Below are positions 1-6,052 of a DNA stretch of 19,922 nt, one piece after another. Numbering within the stretch: position 1 is the first letter of the stretch; the number at the start of each line of letters is the position of its first letter. The translations under genes were made by a program, and so were the position numbers. This DNA comes from RGIG9115 sp045648165. Its GTDB lineage: Bacteria; Bacillota; Clostridia; UBA1381. The notes under the pieces are model-generated. The model was not told the DNA's origin. It saw nothing but the letters and a program-made list of their open reading frames with translations, and ran no database searches. The DNA is taken from the NCBI GenBank assembly GCA_045648165.1, contig JAZRNL010000028.1:1-19922 (forward strand). The letters are read 5' to 3'.

Positions 1-486
1 GGCGTGAACGGACTTGGTAAGTCTACACTGCTTAAAACGCTATTAAAAATCATTCCTCCCATCGAAGGAACAATCGAACACGACCAATTTATAAATGTTG
101 GATACTTTGAACAAGAAGAAAGTTCTTCAGACAGAACTGCACTTGAGGAGTTCTGGGATGAGTTCCCCTCCCTCACGAATGCAGAAGCCAGAGCGGCACT
201 TGCAAGATGCGGACTTACAACAGAGCATATTACCACACAGATGAGAGTTTTATCAGGTGGTGAAAATGCAAAGGTGCGGCTCTGCAAGATAATGCAAAAG
301 CCTGCAAACATACTGGTACTGGATGAGCCTACGAACCATCTGGATATTGCGGCAAAGGAAGAGCTTTCAAAAGCAATAAAGGAATTTAAAGGAACTGTCC
401 TTCTTGTATGTCACGAAAGTGAATTTTATAGTGAAGTGGTTGACGAGGTATGGGATGTTTCAGGTTGGAGTACAAAAATAGTATAA
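1..486 (+). CDS. ABC-F family ATPase, C-terminal nucleotide-binding domain (5' truncated by window edge)
   Basis: The reading frame is open from base 1 and starts inside a Walker A motif (GVNGLGKST), so the gene begins upstream of the window and only the last ATPase domain is seen. In order there are the Walker A, an ABC signature (LSGGENAKVRL), Walker B with D-loop (ILVLDEPTNHLD) and the switch histidine (VCHESEF). The DEPTNHLD form and the lack of membrane segments are typical of ABC-F proteins, which bind the ribosome and act in translation or in antibiotic resistance by ribosome protection. The protein ends soon after the ATPase core, with no long basic C-terminal extension. Family assignment is firm. 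Which ABC-F subfamily it is, and whether it gives drug resistance, cannot be told because the first domain and the interdomain linker are missing. Confidence 0.9.
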   Translation, partial: GVNGLGKSTLLKTLLKIIPPIEGTIEHDQFINVGYFEQEESSSDRTALEEFWDEFPSLTNAEARAALARCGLTTEHITTQMRVLSGGENAKVRLCKIMQKPANILVLDEPTNHLDIAAKEELSKAIKEFKGTVLLVCHESEFYSEVVDEVWDVSGWSTKIV

Positions 487-524
487 AAATATGATGTTGG
501 TTTATTCCAACATCATATTTTTAT
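483..524. terminator. Bidirectional hairpin terminator between convergent genes
   Basis: A perfect inverted repeat has arms at 483-500 and 507-524 with a 6-nt loop. It is A-rich on the left flank and T-rich on the right, so it can end transcription both ways. It overlaps the stop codon of the ABC-F gene and the last codons of the minus-strand SLOG gene. Confidence 0.8.
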
Positions 525-977
525 TGAAAGATTAACAATCTCAATATTTCCTTTCTTTTTAGCATATTCCAGAGTTTTTGCAGCACCGCCCCAGGAGTAT
601 TTTACAAAACAAAGGAGAAAATCACTATTATTTACCATATATTCATTACACTTTAAAATCCCTATTTTCCGTGGCGTTTTTTCAGGTAATTCCGCCATCA
701 ATATACAGTCAAAGTCGGTGTAGTATTGCTTTTTATTATCGTTGATTTCGGAGGTTAAATAAGGAATAGTAAGATATAGCCTGATATGAGGGTATTTGGA
801 TTTTAAGCTTCTTACTGCTCTTGCACTCATTTTGTCAAACAAACCATAGTTTCCCACATAAAACTCTTTCACTTTTTGATTTAAGATTAAGCTTTCAATT
901 TCACTTATAAGAGTATTGTAAAATTCCTCTTTATAACTATAATCACCGTGACCCGCAAAGCAGCAAGATTTACTCAA
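513..977 (-). CDS. SLOG-fold protein, YpsA/DUF1273-like
   Basis: A protein of 154 residues with a Rossmann-like SLOG fold of the YpsA type, a group thought to bind nucleotide-derived ligands. It opens with a beta strand followed by CCFAGHG, which matches the family's CFTGHR nucleotide-loop motif with the Arg replaced by Gly. A central GNYGLFDKMSARAV segment matches the usual G-G-x-G-x-D-x-x-A motif, and the C-terminal part has NEYMVNNSDFLL and WGGAAKTLEYAKKKG, the expected closing helix. The start is probably TTG at 977: a GAGGTGG Shine-Dalgarno at 983-989 lies 5 nt upstream, and the frame extends to another TTG at 995 that would begin upstream of that site. The gene is divergent from the HTH gene at 1141. 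The exact role is unknown. Confidence 0.75.
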   Translation of the reverse strand: MSKSCCFAGHGDYSYKEEFYNTLISEIESLILNQKVKEFYVGNYGLFDKMSARAVRSLKSKYPHIRLYLTIPYLTSEINDNKKQYYTDFDCILMAELPEKTPRKIGILKCNEYMVNNSDFLLCFVKYSWGGAAKTLEYAKKKGNIEIVNLSIKI

Positions 978-1002
978 TTTAACCACCTCATACAATCAAT
1001 TT

Positions 1003-1018
1003 AATTGCAAATGCAATT
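1003..1018. promoter_or_regulatory. Palindromic operator candidate
   Basis: A perfect inverted repeat, AATTGCA-AA-TGCAATT, sits between the SLOG promoter and its Shine-Dalgarno, just past the predicted transcription start. A related half site, ATGCAAA, lies at 1053-1059 in the -35 region of the same promoter. It is a plausible site for the neighbouring HTH protein. That link is inferred from position only. Confidence 0.4.
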
Positions 1019-1029
1019 TGGTGATTAAC

Positions 1030-1059
1030 ATTATATCACACAAATATAATAAATGCAAA
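1030..1059 (-). promoter_or_regulatory. Promoter of the SLOG gene
   Basis: On the minus strand a perfect TATAAT (-10) lies at 1030-1035 and a TTTGCA (-35) at 1054-1059, with an 18-bp spacer. The predicted start of transcription is about 45 nt before the TTG start codon. Confidence 0.6.
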
Positions 1060-1091
1060 CGTTTTATTCTACTTTGTAAACATTTTGATTG

Positions 1092-1133
1092 TTTATATTT
1101 CAAAAATTTCTAAATATAATATAGTTTGAGGTG
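1092..1133 (+). promoter_or_regulatory. Promoter and ribosome binding site of the HTH gene
   Basis: A perfect TATAAT -10 box lies at 1115-1120. The -35 box is weak; TTTATA at 1092-1097 has the right 17-bp spacing. GAGGTG at 1128-1133 is the Shine-Dalgarno, 7 nt before the ATG. A predicted start near 1127 would leave almost no leader, so the true start may be a little different. Confidence 0.5.
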
Positions 1134-1140
1134 TAAAACT

Positions 1141-1368
1141 ATGAAGAATAGAAACTTTGATATATGGTTAGGTATTGGTCTTAACATTCTGCATTACAGA
1201 AAAGAACAAGGCTTAACACAAATACAATTAGCTGAAAAATGCAATATAAGCAGAACATATATGCAAAAGATTGAAACCGCTGCTTGCTCTTGCACTCTTG
1301 ATACTTTAATTGATATTGCAGAAGCTTTGAATATTCCACTTAAAAAGCTTTTTGAATTTAAAGACTAA
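1141..1368 (+). CDS. Small Cro/C1-type HTH transcriptional regulator
   Basis: A protein of 75 residues that is almost entirely one helix-turn-helix domain of the XRE family (HTH_3), at about residues 13-68. The pattern GLTQIQLAEKCNISRTYMQKIE gives the two DNA-binding helices, and ALNIPLKKLFEF is the usual closing segment of a C1-type domain. There is no ligand or oligomerisation domain. ATG at 1141 is chosen because GAGGTG lies 7 nt upstream; an in-frame TTG at 1126 would start before that site. The gene is divergent from the SLOG gene and shares a 163-bp control region with it, so autoregulation and control of the SLOG gene are likely but not shown. Two cysteines (ACSC) in the recognition region are a small oddity. 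Confidence 0.85.
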   Translation: MKNRNFDIWLGIGLNILHYRKEQGLTQIQLAEKCNISRTYMQKIETAACSCTLDTLIDIAEALNIPLKKLFEFKD

Positions 1369-1374
1369 AAAAAC

Positions 1375-1417
1375 ACAGGCGATACCGAATATAATTCGAT
1401 ATCGCCTGTTTTTTTAT
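1375..1417. terminator. Bidirectional hairpin terminator between the HTH gene and folD
   Basis: Arms at 1375-1390 and 1394-1409 pair over 16 bp with one wobble and a 3-nt loop. An A-tract lies on the left and eight T on the right, so it can serve both the plus-strand HTH gene and the minus-strand folD. Confidence 0.9.
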
Positions 1418-2268
1418 TTATTTTCTGCCTGAACAATTGCCGCTTTGACTGTATTTTTCATAAGCATTGCAATGGTCATAGGTCCTACGCCTCCAGGCAC
1501 GGGAGTTATTGCTCCTGCTACCTTTTCAGCAGTTTCAAACTCTACATCTCCCACGAGCTTTTTGTCTGCTACTCTGTTTATTCCCACATCTATAACAACT
1601 GCTCCGGGCTTTATCATATCACCTGTTACGAAATTAGGAATACCTACTGCAACAACAAGGATATCTGCTTCTCTTGTTTTAGCGGCCAAATCCTTTGTTC
1701 TTGAATGGCAGATTGTAACAGTTCCGTTTTTGTGAAGAAGAAGCATTGCCTGAGGCTTGCCCACAATATTGCTTCTGCCAACCACAACACATTCCTTACC
1801 TGCCACATCTATTCCTGACTCCGCTATAAGCTCCATAACACCTGCAGGTGTACAGGGTACAAAGTCAAAGTCCCCCACCATTATCTTTCCCACGTTTACT
1901 GGATGAAAAGCATCTACGTCCTTTATAGGGTTGATTGCTTCGATAACCTTTTTTTCGTCGATATGCTTTGGTACGGGAAGCTGAACGAGTATGCCTGAAA
2001 TTTTGTCATTTCCGTTCAGGACCTCAATCAAGTCTAAGAGGTCTTTTTCTGATGTTTCTGCAGGAAGTGCATATTCTTCCGAATAAATTCCGCATTCCTC
2101 ACAAGCTTTCTTTTTATTGTTTACATACACACGGCTTGCTGGGTCATCTCCTACGATTATTACTGCCAAGCCGGGATTAATGCCTTTTTCCTTTAGCGCG
2201 GCTACCTCCTCCCGAAGCTCGCCCTTTATTCTTGCTGATACTTCCTTGCCTAATAGTAGTTTTGCCAT
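1414..2268 (-). CDS. folD: Bifunctional methylenetetrahydrofolate dehydrogenase / methenyltetrahydrofolate cyclohydrolase
   Basis: FolD of normal length (284 residues), a cytoplasmic enzyme. It oxidises 5,10-methylene-THF with NADP and hydrolyses the product to 10-formyl-THF, feeding purine and initiator-tRNA formylation. The catalytic Tyr48 and Lys52 are in YVNNKKKAC, VQLPVP and KDVDAFHP form the folate site, and VVVGRSNIVGKP is the dinucleotide-binding loop. The C-terminal PVPGGVGPMT is the family signature. The start is the ATG at 2268, with GGAGGA about 9 nt upstream. That start lies inside the 3' end of the upstream radical SAM gene, giving a 92-nt out-of-frame overlap, so the two are surely cotranscribed and perhaps translationally coupled. 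A bidirectional terminator follows directly. Confidence 0.97.
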   Translation of the reverse strand: MAKLLLGKEVSARIKGELREEVAALKEKGINPGLAVIIVGDDPASRVYVNNKKKACEECGIYSEEYALPAETSEKDLLDLIEVLNGNDKISGILVQLPVPKHIDEKKVIEAINPIKDVDAFHPVNVGKIMVGDFDFVPCTPAGVMELIAESGIDVAGKECVVVGRSNIVGKPQAMLLLHKNGTVTICHSRTKDLAAKTREADILVVAVGIPNFVTGDMIKPGAVVIDVGINRVADKKLVGDVEFETAEKVAGAITPVPGGVGPMTIAMLMKNTVKAAIVQAENK

Positions 2269-4090
2269 TTTTGCTATTCCTCCCTATTGGTTTATTTATT
2301 TGCTTTTCAGGTCTTATCAGACATCTGTCCGAATGACCGATTAAATCTTCTCTGTGTGCAATTCTTAGTGCTTCTTCAACAAGCTTCCTGTTTGCAGGGT
2401 TTCTAAACTGCAAAAGCGCCCTTTGCAAAGCTTTTTCTTTATATGATTTCGGAACATACACCTTTTCCATTGTGAATGGATTAAGTTCCGTATAAAACAT
2501 ACAGGTAGACACCGTTCCCGGCGTGGGATAAAAGTCCTGAACCTGCTGTGGATTTATCCTGTGAGCATTCAGATACTGGGCAAGCTTTATTGCATCGTGG
2601 ATTGTACTTCCCGGATGGCTGGACATAAGATATGGCACAAGAAATTGCTTTTTGCCGAGCTTATCGTTAATTTTATAAAACTTATCGGAAAATGCATTAT
2701 ATACCTTATTTTCAGGCTTACCCATACATTTTAAAACATTATCAGATACGTGCTCCGGGGCAACTTTAAGCTGACCGCTTACGTGGTGCTCACACAGTTC
2801 ATTAAAGAACTCATCACTCCTGTCTGCCATGAGATAGTCAAAACGTATTCCTGAACGGATAAACACTTTCTTTACCCCGTCAATTTCCCGAAGCCGACGG
2901 AGCATCTGCAAATACTTCGTATGGTCCACCTTCATATTTTTGCAAACCGAAGGGAACAAACACTGCTTATTTTTACAAGCTCCAAGAGTTTTTTGCTTTT
3001 CGCAGGAAACTGCGGTAAAGTTAGCAGTTGGTCCGCCAACATCGTGGATATAACCTTTAAAATCAGGGTCCCATACCATTTCTTTCGCTTCGCGTACAAT
3101 AGATTCCACGCTTCGTGAAGTGACTATTCTTCCCTGATGAAATGCAAGTGCGCAGAAGTTACAACCCCCAAAGCAACCTCGGTTAGCTGCTATACTGAAC
3201 TTGACCTCTTTTATTGCCTCAATCCCACCTGAACTTTCATACATCGGATGATAATTTTTCATATATTTCAGTGAATATACACGGTCAAGCTCTTTTGTTG
3301 TAAGAGGAGTTTGAGGTTTATTCTGAACAAGGTATTTATCCCCATGTTTCTGAACAAGAATTTTGCCTGTGTAGGGGTTTTGTTCATAGTACTGGTCACG
3401 ACATGATACTGCGTATTCCTTTTTTGAATCACGACAGTTTTCCATTGAGGGAAGCTCCAAAGCTCCTGTCGGAATTTCGGATGAAAGATAACAGGTTCCG
3501 TCTATATCGCGGATTTCTTTTACGGGAACTCCGCTATTTAGTTTGTTTGCAATTTCCACAATCTGACGTTCGCCCATTCCATAAATAAGAATATCGGCTC
3601 TGGAATCGAGAAGTATAGAACGCCTTACTTTATCGTCCCAGTAATCATAGTGAGCAAAACGTCTGAGACTTGCCTCAACACCGCCGATAATAAGCGGAAT
3701 ATCTCCAAAAGCTTCTCTTATACGGTTGCAATATACAATAGTAGCACGGTCAGGTCTCTGCCCTGCTTTATTCCCGGGGGCGTATGCATCGTCACTTCGT
3801 TTTTTCTTGCTCACAGTATAGTGATTAACCATACTGTCGATATTCCCCGCAGTTACAAGCACTCCAAGGCGAGGTTTACCAAGCCTTTTAAAATCATCTG
3901 CACTCCGCCAGTCGGGTAATGCAATTATTCCTACCTTATATCCCTCTGCCTCAAGAACACGCGATATAATCGCATGACCAAAGCTTGGATGGTCTACGTA
4001 GGCATCACCCACGATATATAAAAAATCAAGCTGTTCCCACCCCCGGGATTTCATATCCTCGGGGCTTACGGGCAAAAATGAATTTTTCAA
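2177..4090 (-). CDS. YgiQ family (UPF0313) radical SAM protein
   Basis: A cytoplasmic protein of 637 residues in the YgiQ family, whose substrate is not established. The N-terminal block (FLPVSPEDM, GDAYVDHPSFGHAII) is the family hallmark. The iron-sulfur cluster cysteines are Cys306, Cys310 and Cys313 in RGCFGGCNFCALAFHQGR, giving CxxxCxxC of the radical SAM barrel, which would be reduced to cleave S-adenosylmethionine. The C-terminal third has the usual YgiQ features (KVAPEHVSDNVL, PYLMSSHPGS, DFYPTPGT). I choose TTG at 4090 as the start because GGAGGAT lies 6 nt upstream; a TTG at 4129 would precede that site. The last 30 residues are basic, glycine and serine rich, and are encoded over the start of folD in another frame. 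Confidence 0.93.
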   Translation of the reverse strand: MKNSFLPVSPEDMKSRGWEQLDFLYIVGDAYVDHPSFGHAIISRVLEAEGYKVGIIALPDWRSADDFKRLGKPRLGVLVTAGNIDSMVNHYTVSKKKRSDDAYAPGNKAGQRPDRATIVYCNRIREAFGDIPLIIGGVEASLRRFAHYDYWDDKVRRSILLDSRADILIYGMGERQIVEIANKLNSGVPVKEIRDIDGTCYLSSEIPTGALELPSMENCRDSKKEYAVSCRDQYYEQNPYTGKILVQKHGDKYLVQNKPQTPLTTKELDRVYSLKYMKNYHPMYESSGGIEAIKEVKFSIAANRGCFGGCNFCALAFHQGRIVTSRSVESIVREAKEMVWDPDFKGYIHDVGGPTANFTAVSCEKQKTLGACKNKQCLFPSVCKNMKVDHTKYLQMLRRLREIDGVKKVFIRSGIRFDYLMADRSDEFFNELCEHHVSGQLKVAPEHVSDNVLKCMGKPENKVYNAFSDKFYKINDKLGKKQFLVPYLMSSHPGSTIHDAIKLAQYLNAHRINPQQVQDFYPTPGTVSTCMFYTELNPFTMEKVYVPKSYKEKALQRALLQFRNPANRKLVEEALRIAHREDLIGHSDRCLIRPEKQINKPIGRNSKNGKTTIRQGSISKNKGRASGGGSRAKGKRH

Positions 4091-4117
4091 ATTTAATCCT
4101 CCAAACTGATTTAGTAA

Positions 4118-4146
4118 AGCATAACACAAAACCTATAAAAAGTCAA
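4118..4146 (-). promoter_or_regulatory. Promoter of the YgiQ-folD operon
   Basis: On the minus strand TTGACT (-35, 4141-4146) and TATGCT (-10, 4118-4123) are separated by exactly 17 bp. Transcription would start near 4111, about 20 nt before the TTG start codon and with the GGAGGAT site in the leader. Confidence 0.75.
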
Positions 4147-4260
4147 TAGATGCAAGCCGTCATATAACTGTTGGGACGCAAGGTTTTAGGCACTTTGTCT
4201 AAAAAGAAGAGGTTTATATGTAAATCTTTGATTTATCGTGCTAATACTTTACCGTTTTAC
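4147..4260 (+). other. Intergenic stretch with a fragment resembling the 5' half of a c-di-GMP-I riboswitch
   Basis: The spacer between the divergent YgiQ-folD and his promoters. It holds GCAAGCC (4152-4158) and, 14 nt later, GGGACGCAAGG (4173-4183). These match, with A-to-G changes, the two conserved core strands of GEMM-I aptamers (GCAAACC and GGGACGCAAAG), in the right order and near-right spacing. The conserved 3' tetraloop-receptor and closing strands are not evident, and the piece lies upstream of the his promoter, so a working switch is doubtful. I see no gene here. Confidence 0.25.
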
Positions 4261-4289
4261 TTGACTAAAGCGTTAAAGCGTGGTATACT
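4261..4289 (+). promoter_or_regulatory. Promoter of the histidine operon, with tandem octamers in the spacer
   Basis: TTGACT (-35, 4261-4266), a 17-bp spacer and TATACT (-10, 4284-4289), with TG at 4281-4282 making an extended -10 element. The spacer is almost filled by two exact tandem copies of TAAAGCGT (4266-4273 and 4274-4281). Transcription should begin near 4296, leaving a leader of about 25 nt. That is too short for a T-box, an attenuator or a leader peptide, so control is more likely by a DNA-binding protein at the repeats. The binding protein is unknown. Confidence 0.8.
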
Positions 4290-4320
4290 TGTTACAATGA
4301 AACAGAAAGGTGAAATCTTT

Positions 4321-5394
4321 ATGGTAAACTATAATTTCGGCTCACAGGAGGAGCTTATTCCAAAGCTCCGTACAATATACGAAAAGCTTGGATACAAAAA
4401 ATATAAAATGAGCAAATTTGAGGAATATGACTTTTATCTTGAAAATAAAAGCTTCCTCAAAAGTAAAAATATAATAACTTTTAACGATCTCAACGGAAAA
4501 CTTTTAGCTCTTAAGCCTGACGTAACACTTTCTATTGTAAAGAATTCAGGTACTTCTCCCCAAAAGCTTTACTATACTGAAAATGTATACAGAGTAAAGT
4601 CAGGTCAGTACAAAGAAATAATGCAGGTAGGCCTTGAATACATCGGAGATGTAGACACATACACTGCAAGCGAGGTTATAAGCTTGGCGGCAAAAAGCCT
4701 CAGTGAAATTTCCGACAGTTTCGCACTTGACATTTCACATATGGGATTTATATCGGGACTTCTTGATGAGCTTGAACTTTCAGGCTGGGAATACGAAAAG
4801 CTAATTGAGCTTATAAGCCGAAAAGATGCTCACGAAATAAAAGCTCTTTGCGAAAAAAGCGGTGCATCAGATGATATATCCGGCAAAATTATTAAAATGG
4901 CCACCCTATACGGAAGCTTCGACGAAATACTCCCCGTTTGCAAAGAACTTAGTGTAAACAGTAAAACTGAAAGTGCAGTTTCAGAGCTAATGTGTTTAGG
5001 TGAACTTTTAAAGGCTACCGGATGTGATAAAAATATAAACCTTGACTTCTCAATCGTTAATGATATGAGCTACTACAACGGCGTAATTTTCCAGGGATTT
5101 ATAAATGGTATCACAGGCAGTGTTTTATCAGGCGGACGATATGATAATCTCCTTAACAAAATGGGAAAATCAATCGGCGCAATCGGATTTGCTATCTACA
5201 CTGATATGTTTGAATATCTTGAATTTTCAAGCAACGAAAACGATGTTGACGTTATGCTTATATACTCAGAAAATACAGACGTTATTTCAGTTGCAAAAAA
5301 GGTTAAAGAGCTCACCGAAGGCGGACTTACCGTCCTTGCCTCAACTGAAATTCCGAAAAATCTTAAATATAAGCTCACTGTTAATATGAACTGA
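4321..5394 (+). CDS. hisZ: ATP phosphoribosyltransferase regulatory subunit
   Basis: A histidyl-tRNA synthetase-like protein of 357 residues that lacks the anticodon-binding domain. HisZ pairs with short-form HisG to make the active, histidine-inhibited enzyme for the first step of histidine synthesis. Class II synthetase core features are visible: ALKPDVTLSIVKN, YYTENVYRV with QVGLEYIGD (motif 2 region), and GGRYDNLL with GAIGFAIYTD (motif 3 region). The ATG at 4321 is chosen because AAAGGTG lies about 8 nt upstream. An in-frame ATG at 4297 falls at the predicted transcription start and has no ribosome site. It is the first gene of the operon, with 16 nt before hisG. A tRNA ligase is unlikely given the context and missing C-terminal domain. 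Confidence 0.93.
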   Translation: MVNYNFGSQEELIPKLRTIYEKLGYKKYKMSKFEEYDFYLENKSFLKSKNIITFNDLNGKLLALKPDVTLSIVKNSGTSPQKLYYTENVYRVKSGQYKEIMQVGLEYIGDVDTYTASEVISLAAKSLSEISDSFALDISHMGFISGLLDELELSGWEYEKLIELISRKDAHEIKALCEKSGASDDISGKIIKMATLYGSFDEILPVCKELSVNSKTESAVSELMCLGELLKATGCDKNINLDFSIVNDMSYYNGVIFQGFINGITGSVLSGGRYDNLLNKMGKSIGAIGFAIYTDMFEYLEFSSNENDVDVMLIYSENTDVISVAKKVKELTEGGLTVLASTEIPKNLKYKLTVNMN

Positions 5395-5410
5395 AAGGAG
5401 ACGGACTAAG

Positions 5411-6037
5411 GTGAAAGAAATGATTAATATAGCACTTCCCAAGGGGAGGCTGGGCGAAAAAGTATACAATATATTTGAATCTCTCGGCTACGGATGTCCG
5501 TCAATCCACGAAAATTCACGTAAGCTTATTTTTGAAGATGAAGCAAACGGAGTAAGGTATTTCTGGGTTAAGCCGTCAGATGTTGCAATCTACGTAGAAA
5601 AAGGTGCGGCAGATGTTGGAGTTGTCGGAAAGGATATTCTTCTTGAGTACTCCCCCGATATATACGAGCTTTTAGACCTCGGCATCGGCAAATGCAGAGT
5701 TTGCGTGGCAGGTGAAAAAGGAAGAAAACTCCGTGGCGACAGAACAATACGAGTTGCCACAAAGTTTCAGAATATAGCCCTTGAGCATTACAGAAAAAAG
5801 GGACGGGACATTGAGATTATAAAGCTTAACGGCTCTATTGAGCTTGCTCCCCTCCTTCGCATGTCCGACGTTATAGTGGATATAGTTGAAACAGGAACAA
5901 CGCTTAAAGAAAATAACCTTGAAGTTTTTGAAGATATTGTTGATATAAGTGCACGGTTTATTGCAAACAAAACAAGCTTCAGATTTAAAACAAACGAAAT
6001 TAATGAGATGAAAAACCGCCTTGCGGGTGCAATTTGA
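5411..6037 (+). CDS. hisG: ATP phosphoribosyltransferase catalytic subunit, short form
   Basis: Joins ATP and PRPP to give phosphoribosyl-ATP, the committed step of histidine synthesis. At 208 residues it is the short form with no C-terminal ACT-like regulatory domain, which fits the presence of HisZ. IALPKGRLGE at the N-terminus, KPSDVAIYVEKGAADVGVVGKD, and the PRPP-binding stretch DVIVDIVETGTTLKEN near residue 160 are diagnostic. Two starts are possible: GTG at 5411, 10 nt after AAAGGAG, or ATG at 5420, 6 nt after AAGGTG. Either gives a normal N-terminus; I list the longer. The AAAGGAG site begins in the hisZ stop codon, so coupled translation is likely. Confidence 0.96.
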   Translation: MKEMINIALPKGRLGEKVYNIFESLGYGCPSIHENSRKLIFEDEANGVRYFWVKPSDVAIYVEKGAADVGVVGKDILLEYSPDIYELLDLGIGKCRVCVAGEKGRKLRGDRTIRVATKFQNIALEHYRKKGRDIEIIKLNGSIELAPLLRMSDVIVDIVETGTTLKENNLEVFEDIVDISARFIANKTSFRFKTNEINEMKNRLAGAI

Positions 6038-6052
6038 AAGGAATGAAAATAA

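Noticed and set aside
1..486. Calling the ABC-F protein an antibiotic-resistance determinant
   Set aside because: The first ATPase domain and linker that define resistance subfamilies are outside the window.
513..1368. Toxin-antitoxin reading of the SLOG/HTH pair
   Set aside because: The genes are divergent rather than in one operon, and the SLOG protein does not resemble a known toxin family.
4297..4320. Upstream in-frame ATG that would lengthen HisZ by eight residues
   Set aside because: It falls at the predicted transcription start and has no Shine-Dalgarno, while ATG 4321 has one.
4290..4320. T-box, his attenuator or leader peptide before hisZ
   Set aside because: The leader from the best promoter is only about 25 nt and has no His codon run or terminator hairpin.
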